DNA of 64,000 nucleotides from Streptomyces sp. 150FB (GTDB lineage: Bacteria > Actinomycetota > Actinomycetes > Streptomycetales > Streptomycetaceae): NCBI RefSeq assembly GCF_000818195.1, contig NZ_JTHL01000001.1, forward strand, positions 7,895,301 through 7,959,300, in the 5' to 3' direction. A program made the translations under genes and the position numbers. How positions within the stretch are numbered: position 1 is the stretch's first letter; the number at the start of each line of letters is the position of its first letter. Positions 14,410 to 22,797 of the stretch are shown here, piece after piece. Below the pieces are notes generated by a model. It ran no database searches and had not been told where the DNA came from. It was given only the letters and a program-made list of their open reading frames with translations.

Positions 14410-16884
14410 TCACCCGGTGTGCGGTCCGGCGGCGTCGTTCACGCAGAACAGCGCGGCCGGTACGGCCTGGGCGTTGGGCGTGGGCCAGCCGGTGACGGTG
14501 AAGGTGACCTGTTCACCGGGCAGCAGTGTGACCCGGCCCCGGTCGGTGGCGGCTGCCGGGTCGAGCCGGTCGGCCTGGAGCAGCAGATCCCGCAGCAGGG
14601 TGCGGGCGGTCACCGTGATCCTTGCCGTGTCGTCGTCGGCAGTGACCTCGATGCCGTAGTCGGCGACGGGGTAGGCGAAGTCCTTGTCCGGCGCTGCGAA
14701 GTGGACCGCCCGCAGTCCTTCGCAGTCAGCGACCCAGAACTCCGTGTCCGCGTCCGCACCTTGGGTCAGCGACTCCGGCACGACGACGCGGGCCACTGCC
14801 CTGGGCGCGGCCCGCAGGTGGACGGTCGCGTGGGCGGCGGTGGTGCCGTCGGCGCGCACCCGTCGCAGCTCCACCGCGGCCGGCCACGCGGAGCCGGACT
14901 GGTTGACCGCGGTGACCAGCAGTCCGTCCGGGCCGTGCTGGAGGGTCAGTAGCCGGTCGGCGTACAGGCGCCGCAGCTCGTAGTAGAGCGGCTTGAGGTG
15001 GCCGTCACCGTCGATCGCGGCCCAGGAAGTGACCGGCCAGCAGTCGTTGAGCTGCCAGACCACTGTGCCGGAGCACAGCGGCCAGTTGGCCCGCCAGTGC
15101 TCGATGCCGGTGGCGATGGCGCGGGCCTGGTTGAGCTGGGTCAGGTAGTGCCAGGTGTCGAAGTCGTCCGGTGCGTTGAAGTACGGCGCCAGGCCGCGGG
15201 CCAGCTTGCCGTTGCCGTCCTCGGCCTTCTGGTGGTGGAGCATGCCGGGCGAGTCCGGCAGCAGCGGGCGGTCGCTGATGGAGCGGCGCACGGTCGCCAT
15301 GGCGGGCGGCGCCTGCCAGCCGAATTCGGCGACGAAGCGCGGCACGGTGGTGAGGTAGTCGGTGTACGGGCGGCGGTTCCACTCCTCCCACAGGTGCGTG
15401 GTGCCGTGCCGTACGTCGTTGGGGTGGATGTCGGGCGACCCCGACCACGGGGAGCCCGCCCAGTAGGGCCGGGTCGGGTCGAGCTCGGCGACGATGCGGG
15501 GCAGTAGTTCCAGGTAGTAGCCGCGGCCCCAGGTGCGGCCGGCCAGCGGCCCCTTCCAGTCCCAGTCCTCGTGGCCCCACAGGTTCTCGTTGTTGCCGTT
15601 CCACAGCACCAGGGACGGGTGGGGCATCAGCCGCACCACGTTCTCGCGCGCCTCGGCTTCGATCTCGGCCGGCAGCGGGCCCTCTTCGGGGTAGGCGGCG
15701 CAGGCGAACGGGAAGTCCTGCCACACCATCAGGCCCAGCTCGTCGCACGCGGCGTAGAACGCCTCATCCTCGTAGATCCCGCCGCCCCACACCCGTACCA
15801 GGTCGATATTGGCCGCTTTCGCCTGCTCCAGCCGGGTCCGGTACCGCTCCGCCGTGACCCGGGAGGGCAGTGCGTCGTCGGGGATCCAGTTGACCCCGCG
15901 GGTGAAGACCGGCACTCCGTTGACGACGAACCGGAAGGCCGAACCCATCGCGTCGGGAGTGGTGTCCAGTTCGACCATGCGGAACCCGACCCGGCGCCCC
16001 CAGTCGTCCAGCCGCTCCCCGGACTCGGCGTCCTCCAGCGTCACCGTCAGCTCATGGAGATTCGGCGCCCCCAGAGTGTGCGGCCACCACAGGGTGGGAG
16101 AGGGAACGCGCAGGTCGGCCGCGCCGGCTGCCTGCCCCGCCGGCAGGAGGGTCTCGGTGGCGCAGCCGGCGACGTTCACGCGCAGCCGCAGTTCCCGGCC
16201 GGCACCGGCGGCAGTGCGCTCGACCGTGACCCGCACGGTCACGTGCCCGTCGCCGTCGCGGACAGTGACCTGGGGGGCGACGGACGCCAGCCGGGCGGTA
16301 CTCCACCGCTCGATGCGCACCGGCCGCCAGATACCGGCGGTGACCAGCTTCGGTCCCCAGTCCCAGCCGAAACTGCTCGCCATTTTGCGTACGTAGTTGA
16401 ACGGCTCCGGATACGCGTTGGGCCTCGGGCCCAGCTCCGCCTCCAGCGCCTCGGCGACGGTGTAGGCCGAGGTGAACGCCACCGTCAGATCGCTGTCGCG
16501 GCGCGCCACATACTCCGTCACATCGAAGCGGTAGCCACGGTGCATGTTCGACGTCGCGCCGACCGGCACGCCGTCGACAGAGATCCCGGCGAAGGTGTCG
16601 AGCCCTTCGAAGACCAGGTCGGTGCGCTCGAAGCCGTCGTCCGTCCGGGGCAGCCGCGTGGCATAAGCCCAGTCGGTACGCCCCACCCACGCGACACGTT
16701 CCTCATTGGCGTCCAGGTACGGGTCGGGAAGCGCGTGCGCGGCAAGCAGATCGCTGTGCACACAGCCGGGAACCTGCGCGGCGAACACTGTCCCGGCCAC
16801 CTGAGGCGGCACGGGCCCGGTGCTGTCCGGGGCGGCGACCGCACGCAGCGTCCACGGTCCGGGCGGGGCAGAAGCGACCAGCAT
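14410..16884 (-). CDS. Beta-mannosidase, glycoside hydrolase family 2
   Basis: An 824-residue GH2 enzyme. The N-terminal sugar-binding domain carries VPGCVHSDLLAAH and the jelly-roll segment SSFGWDWGPKLVTAGIW; the TIM barrel holds RVWGGGIYEDEAFYAACDEL, the acid/base glutamate in LVLWNGNNENLWG (about residue 430) and the nucleophile glutamate in FVAEFGWQAPP (about 515). This pattern separates beta-mannosidases from beta-galactosidases. No signal peptide, so it acts in the cytoplasm on imported manno-oligosaccharides. ATG is preceded by GGAGGCCTTC. It is divergent from an ABC sugar importer and near a LacI regulator, which fits mannobiose or mannan-fragment use. Confidence 0.88.
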   Translation of the reverse strand: MLVASAPPGPWTLRAVAAPDSTGPVPPQVAGTVFAAQVPGCVHSDLLAAHALPDPYLDANEERVAWVGRTDWAYATRLPRTDDGFERTDLVFEGLDTFAGISVDGVPVGATSNMHRGYRFDVTEYVARRDSDLTVAFTSAYTVAEALEAELGPRPNAYPEPFNYVRKMASSFGWDWGPKLVTAGIWRPVRIERWSTARLASVAPQVTVRDGDGHVTVRVTVERTAAGAGRELRLRVNVAGCATETLLPAGQAAGAADLRVPSPTLWWPHTLGAPNLHELTVTLEDAESGERLDDWGRRVGFRMVELDTTPDAMGSAFRFVVNGVPVFTRGVNWIPDDALPSRVTAERYRTRLEQAKAANIDLVRVWGGGIYEDEAFYAACDELGLMVWQDFPFACAAYPEEGPLPAEIEAEARENVVRLMPHPSLVLWNGNNENLWGHEDWDWKGPLAGRTWGRGYYLELLPRIVAELDPTRPYWAGSPWSGSPDIHPNDVRHGTTHLWEEWNRRPYTDYLTTVPRFVAEFGWQAPPAMATVRRSISDRPLLPDSPGMLHHQKAEDGNGKLARGLAPYFNAPDDFDTWHYLTQLNQARAIATGIEHWRANWPLCSGTVVWQLNDCWPVTSWAAIDGDGHLKPLYYELRRLYADRLLTLQHGPDGLLVTAVNQSGSAWPAAVELRRVRADGTTAAHATVHLRAAPRAVARVVVPESLTQGADADTEFWVADCEGLRAVHFAAPDKDFAYPVADYGIEVTADDDTARITVTARTLLRDLLLQADRLDPAAATDRGRVTLLPGEQVTFTVTGWPTPNAQAVPAALFCVNDAAGPHTG

Positions 16885-17223
16885 GAAGGCCTCCAAAGAA
16901 TGCGACCGTTCCGAAGAACGCACCGATGCCGTTCCGCCGGAGCGGACGGCGTCGGCGCCCGACCGGCGACCAGGCGCACGAACAGCCGCCAGGCGGGCCG
17001 GAGAGCGGTCGCCTGATGGCTTGCTCGCCAATCTAGGCCGCGGAAACGCCCCTGTCTATTAACCGGTCTAGTGGTGCCAGGTGCTGGCGTAACGGTTAGG
17101 TATCGACAACGATTCGGCACCTTTACCCCCCGGTGGGCTCATGGAAAGGTTCCGCTCAGACTGAAGCGCTTAAGTGTTTCAGGGGTCAGGGCCCGGCGTG
17201 TGCGGGCGGGATGAGGGAGTCAC
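16885..17223. other. Divergent control region, beta-mannosidase / ABC importer (339 bases)
   Basis: No gene seen. It holds TAAC-G-GTTA (17090-17098) and a LacI-type operator at 17161-17174 (separate entry). The sequence on either side of TTAACCGG (17059) is comparatively AT-richer, as expected for promoters of both arms. Confidence 0.5.
17161..17174. promoter_or_regulatory. LacI-type operator upstream of the ABC importer
   Basis: CTGAAGCGCTTAAG has the AAGCG-CTT core of LacI-family operators and one mismatch in the 14-base symmetry. It ends 50 bases before the binding-protein start. A related site lies upstream of the LacI gene (21586-21598). Confidence 0.6.
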
Positions 17224-18549
17224 ATGCGGAGAAGAGTTCTGCCGGCGGTCTCCTTGGCCGCGGCGATCGTGGTCGTGGGCACGGCGTGTTCCTCGTCGGG
17301 CAGCGGCGGGTCCACGTCCACGGCGGCCGCCACGGCGGCCGCAGACCCCTCGTCGGTCTCCGGCGACATCACGGTCCTCACCAATCGCACCGACCTGATC
17401 GGCGACGGCACACTGAAGAAGTACGCCGCCGACTTCAAGAAGCTCTACCCGAAGGTCAACGTCAAGTTCCAGGGCCTGACGGACTACGAGGGCGAAGTCA
17501 AGATCCGGATGAACACCGAGAACTACGGGGACGTGCTCCTCATCCCCACCGCGGTGGCACGCACGGACTATCCCAAGTTCTTCGCCCCGCTGGGCGACTC
17601 CGCCGATCTCGCCGGCACGTACCAGTTCACCGACTCCGGCACGGTCGACGGGAAGGTCTACGGGATCGTGTCGTTCGCCTCGGCCAACGGCTTCGTCTAC
17701 AACAAGAAGGTCTGGCAGCAGGCCGGCATCACCTCCTGGCCCACCACTCCGGCACAGTTCCTGGCCGATCTGAAGCAGATCAAGTCCCGTACCGAGGCCA
17801 CCCCGTACTACACCAACTACAAGGACGGCTGGCCGCTGACCGCCTGGACGAACGTGCTGGGCTCGGCGACCTGCGACCCCGGGGCGAACGACAAGCTCAC
17901 CACCGACGATCCGTGGAAGGCCGGCAGCGACCTGAACACCGGAGACTCGCTGCTGTACGACATCGTCCACAGCAAGCTCTCCGAGGACGACCCGACGACC
18001 ACGAACTGGGAGAACTCGAAGAACCTGCTGGCCACCGGCAAGGCGGCCACCATGTGGCTGGGCACCTGGTCCGTACCGCAGTTGCAGCAGGCCGCCACGA
18101 AGGCCGGCGCCGACCCGAAGGACATCGGCTACATGCCGTTCCCCGCACAGGTCGGCGGCAAGTACTGCTCCGTCGAGGCCCCGGACTACCAGTACGCGGT
18201 GAACATCCACTCATCCCACAAGGAGGCAGCCCGGGCCTGGGTGGACTGGATCGAGGGCAAGTCCGGCTTCGCCACATCGGTCTCGGGCATCTCCAGCGCC
18301 AAGGGCTCGGCCCTGCCGGAGATCCTGGCGCCCTTCACCGCGGCCGGCGTGAAGATGATCGTCGAGAGCCAGGCCAGGACTCCTCAGGTCAACACCATCG
18401 ACAAGGCGTCGGAGGTCGGCCTGCAGACTCCCGAGTACCGGCAGAAGCTCATCGACGCGGCCCGCGGGGCGGGCGGCGGAAGCCTCAGCTCGATCTTCTC
18501 AGACCTGTCCAAGAAGTGGAAGTCCGGCCAGCAGAACGCCGGTCTGTGA
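17224..18549 (+). CDS. Sugar ABC transporter substrate-binding lipoprotein
   Basis: A 441-residue extracytoplasmic binding protein of the carbohydrate cluster (family 1 type). The N-terminus has RRR, a hydrophobic core and VGTAC with the lipidated Cys at residue 22, then a Ser/Gly/Ala linker. The body reads ITVLTNRTDLIGDG, KVYGIVSFASANGFVYNKKV and GKAATMWLGTWSVPQ, typical of sugar-binding proteins. ATG follows GGGAGTCAC. It is the first gene of a three-gene importer operon; with the divergent beta-mannosidase the ligand is probably a mannose-containing oligosaccharide (inference). Confidence 0.88.
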   Translation: MRRRVLPAVSLAAAIVVVGTACSSSGSGGSTSTAAATAAADPSSVSGDITVLTNRTDLIGDGTLKKYAADFKKLYPKVNVKFQGLTDYEGEVKIRMNTENYGDVLLIPTAVARTDYPKFFAPLGDSADLAGTYQFTDSGTVDGKVYGIVSFASANGFVYNKKVWQQAGITSWPTTPAQFLADLKQIKSRTEATPYYTNYKDGWPLTAWTNVLGSATCDPGANDKLTTDDPWKAGSDLNTGDSLLYDIVHSKLSEDDPTTTNWENSKNLLATGKAATMWLGTWSVPQLQQAATKAGADPKDIGYMPFPAQVGGKYCSVEAPDYQYAVNIHSSHKEAARAWVDWIEGKSGFATSVSGISSAKGSALPEILAPFTAAGVKMIVESQARTPQVNTIDKASEVGLQTPEYRQKLIDAARGAGGGSLSSIFSDLSKKWKSGQQNAGL

Positions 18550-18591
18550 CCGTACACGCGTCCTAGGCAGCCACGACGAGCAAGGATGCCC

Positions 18592-19566
18592 ATGAGCGAC
18601 ACGCATACGCCACTCGATCTGGGAGAACGGGACACCCCGCGCACAGCCGGGCCGCCCACGTCAGCGCATCGCGGCAAGTCCCGCCGGGGGTGGCCGGGCG
18701 GAGCCTGGCCGGGCCGGCTCACCCCTTGGCTGTTCCTGGTGGTGCCGGTCGGTTTCCTGGTCGTCTTCACCTATGTACCGATCGTCAACATGATCGAGTA
18801 CGGGTTCACCGACTGGGACGGGGTCAGTCCCGACCATAGCTGGGTCGGCATGAAGAACTACACCGAGATCTTTACCCGTTCCGAGCTTTTCCAGGTGTTC
18901 TACGTCAGCATCTACTACCTCGTCGCCTCGGTGGCGCAGTTGGTGCTGGCTCTGTACTTCGCCACCATTCTCAGTTTCAGCACCCGGCTGCAAAACCTGT
19001 TCAAGGGAATTCTCTTCTTCCCCTATCTCATCAACGGCGTCGCCATCGGCTTCGTGTTCCTGTACTTCTTCCAGTCCGGCGGCACCCTGGACACCGTCCT
19101 TTCCGCATTCGGAATGCACGGCAAGCACTATTGGCTCGGCAACCCCCATCTGGTCAACATCTCCTTGTCGGGAGTGTCCGTGTGGCGGTACATGGGCCTG
19201 AACTTCGTGCTCTTCCTCGGCGGCATCCAATCGATCCCCAGTGAGCTGTACGAAGCCTCCGCACTGGACGGAGCCGGCCGCTGGGCGCAGTTCCGCCACA
19301 TCATCGCTCCCAGCCTGCGTCCGCTGATCAGCCTCAGCGTGATCCTGGCGATCTCCGGCTCCCTGGCGGTCTTCGAGATCCCGTACATCATGACCGGCGG
19401 CTCGGGGGCGAGCGAAACGTTCGTCATCGAGACGATCAAGATGAACTTCGAGTTGAGCAAGACCGGACTGGCTTCGGCGATGGCCGTGGTCCTGCTCGGT
19501 TTTGTCCTGCTGGTGACCTGGGTGCAGCGCCGCCTGGTCCCCGATGAGAGGTCCGATCTGGCATGA
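18592..19566 (+). CDS. Sugar ABC transporter permease (MalF-type)
   Basis: A 324-residue inner-membrane permease with six hydrophobic segments after a polar N-terminal tail of about 45 residues. The EAA loop that docks the ATPase is YEASALDGAGRWAQFRHI (about residue 222). I prefer the ATG at 18592 because AAGGA sits 6 bases before it; an in-frame ATG at 18586 is the alternative. Stop overlaps the next permease start (ATGA). Confidence 0.88.
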   Translation: MSDTHTPLDLGERDTPRTAGPPTSAHRGKSRRGWPGGAWPGRLTPWLFLVVPVGFLVVFTYVPIVNMIEYGFTDWDGVSPDHSWVGMKNYTEIFTRSELFQVFYVSIYYLVASVAQLVLALYFATILSFSTRLQNLFKGILFFPYLINGVAIGFVFLYFFQSGGTLDTVLSAFGMHGKHYWLGNPHLVNISLSGVSVWRYMGLNFVLFLGGIQSIPSELYEASALDGAGRWAQFRHIIAPSLRPLISLSVILAISGSLAVFEIPYIMTGGSGASETFVIETIKMNFELSKTGLASAMAVVLLGFVLLVTWVQRRLVPDERSDLA

Positions 19567-20426
19567 GCGACGCACCCATTCCCACTCTCCGCAGCTCACG
19601 CCCCATCCGGATCGCGCCCACGCTGAAGTACCTCTCGCTGATCCTGGCCTGCGTGGCAGTCCTGCTTCCGCTCAGTGCGGTGTTCCTGACGTCACTCAAG
19701 ACGCACAAGGAGATCGCCAACGGCAGCGGCGCGCTGACCCCGCCCGACAACTGGCTCAACTTCTCCAACTACCAGGTCGCCTTCGAGCAGGGCCACATGC
19801 TGCGCGGCCTGTTCAACACCGCGTTCATCCTGCTGTTCTCCGTCGTCGGCAGCGTCCTCATCGGCTCCATGGCCGCCTACGCCATCGACCGCTACCGCTT
19901 CCGCTTCCGCCGCGCCATCCTGGCGGCGTTCCTGATCGCCACTCTCGTGCCCTCGGTCACCACGCAGGTCGGCACGTTCCAGGTCATCAACAACTTCGGG
20001 CTGTTCGACACCCGGTGGGCAACGATCCTGCTGTACACCGGCACCGACATCGTGTCGATCTACATCTTTCTGCAGTTCATCCGCTCCATCCCGGTCTCCC
20101 TGGACGAAGCCGCCCGCATAGACGGAGCCTCAGCCCTGCGGATCTACTGGACCATCATCATGCCGCTGCTGAAACCGGCCATCGCGACCGTGGTGATCAT
20201 CAAGGGCATCCTGGTCTACAACGACTTCTACTATCCGTTCCTCTACATGCCCTCCGAGGAGCTGGGCACCATCTCCACCTCGCTCTTCCGGTTCAAGGGG
20301 CCGTTCGGCGCGGAGTGGCAGGACATCTCCGCGGGAGCGATCCTCGTCATCGTCCCCACGCTGCTGCTCTTCCTGTTCCTCCAGCGCTACATCTACAGCG
20401 GGCTCACCCGGGGCGCGACGAAGTGA
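19563..20426 (+). CDS. Sugar ABC transporter permease (MalG-type)
   Basis: A 287-residue permease with six membrane segments and the EAA loop LDEAARIDGASALRIYWTI (about residue 179). Its N-terminal part, PLSAVFLTSLKTHKEI, is typical of MalG-like partners. Translationally coupled to the preceding permease. No ATPase gene follows; Streptomyces sugar importers of this class commonly share the MsiK ATPase encoded elsewhere, which is assumed here. Confidence 0.88.
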   Translation: MSDAPIPTLRSSRPIRIAPTLKYLSLILACVAVLLPLSAVFLTSLKTHKEIANGSGALTPPDNWLNFSNYQVAFEQGHMLRGLFNTAFILLFSVVGSVLIGSMAAYAIDRYRFRFRRAILAAFLIATLVPSVTTQVGTFQVINNFGLFDTRWATILLYTGTDIVSIYIFLQFIRSIPVSLDEAARIDGASALRIYWTIIMPLLKPAIATVVIIKGILVYNDFYYPFLYMPSEELGTISTSLFRFKGPFGAEWQDISAGAILVIVPTLLLFLFLQRYIYSGLTRGATK

Positions 20427-20453
20427 CCCCCCTCAGGGCGACCACCGTTCTCG

Positions 20454-21485
20454 TCAGGAAGCAGGCGGGGCCGTGGACGCGCGGGGCACCAGCACGGGCG
20501 CGGGGGCGGGGCGTGACGGAACGTCCGGGGAGGCCAGGGCCTCGAAGAGAAGTTCGGCGGCCTGGGCTCCGTACTGGAAGACGTCGTGACTCATCGCGGA
20601 CAGTTGCGGCCGGACCAGCTCGCACAACTGCGAGTCGTCCCAGGCCAGCAGGGACAGGTCACGCGGGACGCTCACACGCATCTCCGCCGCCACGCCGAGC
20701 CCGGCGACGGCCATGATGTCGTTGTCGTAGATGATCGCCGTCGGGCGCTGGGCCGACAGCAGCAGGGAACGGGTGGCCCGGGAGCCGTCGTCGCCGGAGA
20801 AGTCCGCGGTTACCACACGCGCTTCGGTGATACCCGCCTGGGCCGCCGCCGACCGGAACGCCTCGGTCCTGATCGCGGTGTGCCCCAGAGCGGACGGACC
20901 ACTCACCCGGGCGACGGAACGATGGCCCAGCGCCGCCAAGTACCGGACGGCCTCCACCATCACGACGGCGTCGTCCGTCCACACCGCGGGGAACGGGCCC
21001 GCCAGCGACGGGTGTCCCACCACGACGGCCCGCAAGTCGGTCTGCGACAGGGTTTCGATGCGGGGATCGTCGGCCTGAAGGTCCACCAGCAGACTGCCGT
21101 CGACGCGTCGGCCCTGCCACCAGGCGAGCTGGACCTCGGCCTCCTCCTCAACGCTGTCGGCGAGCCGCAGCAGCAGCGAGTAGCCGCGTTTGACCAGAAT
21201 CGACTCGACGCCGCCGATGAACTCCATGTAGAAGGGCTCGCGCCCCAGCATGGGAGCCGGCCGCGCCAGGACAAGCCCGATGGTCTGAACGCGCGACGCG
21301 GACAGGGACACCGCCGCCGTATTGGGCGTCCACCCCATCTCTTTGGCCGCCAAAGAGATCCGCTTACGGGTGGACTCCGACACCCCTGGGCGATTGTTGA
21401 GCGCCAGCGACACCGCTGCGGACGAGACGCCCGCCCGCTGAGCGACATCACGAATGGTCACTCTGCGCCCGTTTTTCACCGTCAC
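20454..21485 (-). CDS. LacI-family transcriptional repressor
   Basis: A 343-residue regulator: LacI helix-turn-helix VTIRDVAQRAGVSSAAVSLA (residues 9-28) with the hinge helix KRISLAAKEMGWTPN, and a periplasmic-binding-protein-like effector domain (IGLVLARPAPMLGREPFYM ... AIIYDNDIMAVAGLGVA). Start GTG at 21485 follows AAGGAG; earlier starts lack a site. It converges on the ABC importer and most likely represses it and the beta-mannosidase until a sugar binds. A LacI-like half-symmetric site about 100 bases upstream suggests self-control. Confidence 0.88.
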   Translation of the reverse strand: MTVKNGRRVTIRDVAQRAGVSSAAVSLALNNRPGVSESTRKRISLAAKEMGWTPNTAAVSLSASRVQTIGLVLARPAPMLGREPFYMEFIGGVESILVKRGYSLLLRLADSVEEEAEVQLAWWQGRRVDGSLLVDLQADDPRIETLSQTDLRAVVVGHPSLAGPFPAVWTDDAVVMVEAVRYLAALGHRSVARVSGPSALGHTAIRTEAFRSAAAQAGITEARVVTADFSGDDGSRATRSLLLSAQRPTAIIYDNDIMAVAGLGVAAEMRVSVPRDLSLLAWDDSQLCELVRPQLSAMSHDVFQYGAQAAELLFEALASPDVPSRPAPAPVLVPRASTAPPAS

Positions 21486-21793
21486 TGTCCCACTCTCCTT
21501 CGGCACCCCGTCGCGCGGTGCCGGAGCGCGACACGAACGCGGTGCTGCGCGCACCAATATAGTTCGCGGCCGCCCCAAGTGTCCATAAACCGCTTGAGTG
21601 AGCCATTCTCGGCGACAGTCTCTGTATGAGGGAGTGAATGCCTCACATCGGAATCGGACATGACCGTCGAGTCGGTGCGGGCAACAGATCGAGCGCTATC
21701 TCTTGGCATGGGATAAATACCACGGCACGTTACCGGAATAGTGACGCCGGGGATTCTGTCCGATCCGGCTGCCGACGCCGGGCGCGGCCCCGG
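21486..21793. other. Intergenic region upstream of the LacI gene (308 bases)
   Basis: No gene seen. At 21586-21598 the minus strand reads CTCAAGCGGTTTA, which agrees at 10 of 13 positions with the operator at 17161-17173 and is a candidate autoregulatory site. The rest holds AT-richer patches near 21555 and 21710 and nothing I can name. Confidence 0.45.
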
Positions 21794-22555
21794 TCACGCG
21801 CCCGCTGAAATCAGTTCCTCCGCAGGGCCGTTGACGGGCTGTGGCGCTCCCGTGAGGTCGAGGACGAAGAGCGGTACGCCCAGATCGTCGGCGCGGGCGC
21901 GGGCGTCGTCCGCGTACCCCGCCAGGGAGAAGAAGACGCTCACCGCTGAGGAGCTGAGGCCGTTCAGCCACAGGCACTCGACGTCGCGCAGCGAGGTGGG
22001 CGAGGTCGTCGGGTCGACCTGGGCGACGACCTCGGGCCCCCGCAGGTCGATGCCGGAGGCGGGCTGCTCCTCCGCCTGTTCGACATGGTGGAAGCCGAGC
22101 CAGCGCAGATAGAGCGCGGCGGCGGTCACCGCGTCGCGGGTGGTGCGGATGGTCAGCGGGTGGAACGTGGGCCGGGGCGCGGCGGCCGTGCGCGGCAGCG
22201 GGATGTGCATGGGCGCGCCGGGGACCGGTTCGGGCGGTTCGGGCTCGGGTTCCGGCTCGTGGTCGAAGACGGGGTCGTGCCCGGTGGCGGTGTCCACCGG
22301 GCGTACGGGTATGCGCAGCACCGAGCCGCAGACGCAGCCGAGTTCGGGTTGCGGCCAGTGGCCCGCACGCCCGCAGGACGTGCACCGTACCGTCACCCAC
22401 TCGTCCGTCCAGGTGCGGTGGGTGATCGGCTCCGCCGGTACGCCCCTGAGCAACGGCGGGGCGACCGGAGCCCCGCACGCGCATGGGTAGACCGACGCCA
22501 TGAAGGTGTGATTACGGCTACAGGCCGGGCAACGCACCGGAACGCTCTCTCGCAC
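21794..22555 (-). CDS. Zinc-ribbon protein with a C-terminal restriction-endonuclease-like domain
   Basis: A 253-residue protein of unknown function. The N-terminus has paired Cys motifs, CPACSR with CACG (residues 10-30) and CTSCGR with CVCG (about 58-78), consistent with two zinc ribbons. A Pro/Glu linker ([11 protein letters not shown]) leads to a domain starting [21 protein letters not shown] and [15 protein letters not shown], which has the helix-strand-strand order of Mrr-like PD-(D/E)xK nucleases: the GIDL aspartate is kept, but the usual ExK/QxK strand reads QVD, so catalysis is doubtful. GTG start at 22555 follows GGGGATCC. It is divergent from gcl. Confidence 0.65.
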   Translation of the reverse strand: MRESVPVRCPACSRNHTFMASVYPCACGAPVAPPLLRGVPAEPITHRTWTDEWVTVRCTSCGRAGHWPQPELGCVCGSVLRIPVRPVDTATGHDPVFDHEPEPEPEPPEPVPGAPMHIPLPRTAAAPRPTFHPLTIRTTRDAVTAAALYLRWLGFHHVEQAEEQPASGIDLRGPEVVAQVDPTTSPTSLRDVECLWLNGLSSSAVSVFFSLAGYADDARARADDLGVPLFVLDLTGAPQPVNGPAEELISAGA

Positions 22556-22671
22556 GACGATGGATCCCCTTCGGTTGCACTCCGTGGGCCATCGTCCACC
22601 AAGAGCGAGGTCTTGGGGAGCCCCTTCGGGTATCCCCTGTCCCATATCTGCCCGCGCGGCTCCCCTTCTCC

Positions 22672-22738
22672 TTGACGCCGTTTCGCATCGCCCTTAGATT
22701 GATTCCGTATAGCAGAACAAAACTTCCACATTACGGAA
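22672..22738 (+). promoter_or_regulatory. gcl promoter with two AllR-type palindromes
   Basis: -35 TTGACG (22672-22677), 17-base spacer, -10 TAGATT (22695-22700). Just downstream lie TTCCGTATAGCAGAA (22703-22717) and TTCCACATTACGGAA (22724-22738), centres 21 bp apart (two helical turns). They match palindromes at hyi-glxR, aceB and iclR/allB in this window, so an IclR-family repressor acting at the start site is likely. Confidence 0.7.
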
Positions 22739-22797
22739 TTGGCGCTCTCAGGTGGCGCGACAGAGCCCGAATCCGCCAGCCGAATGAGGAGCACCCC

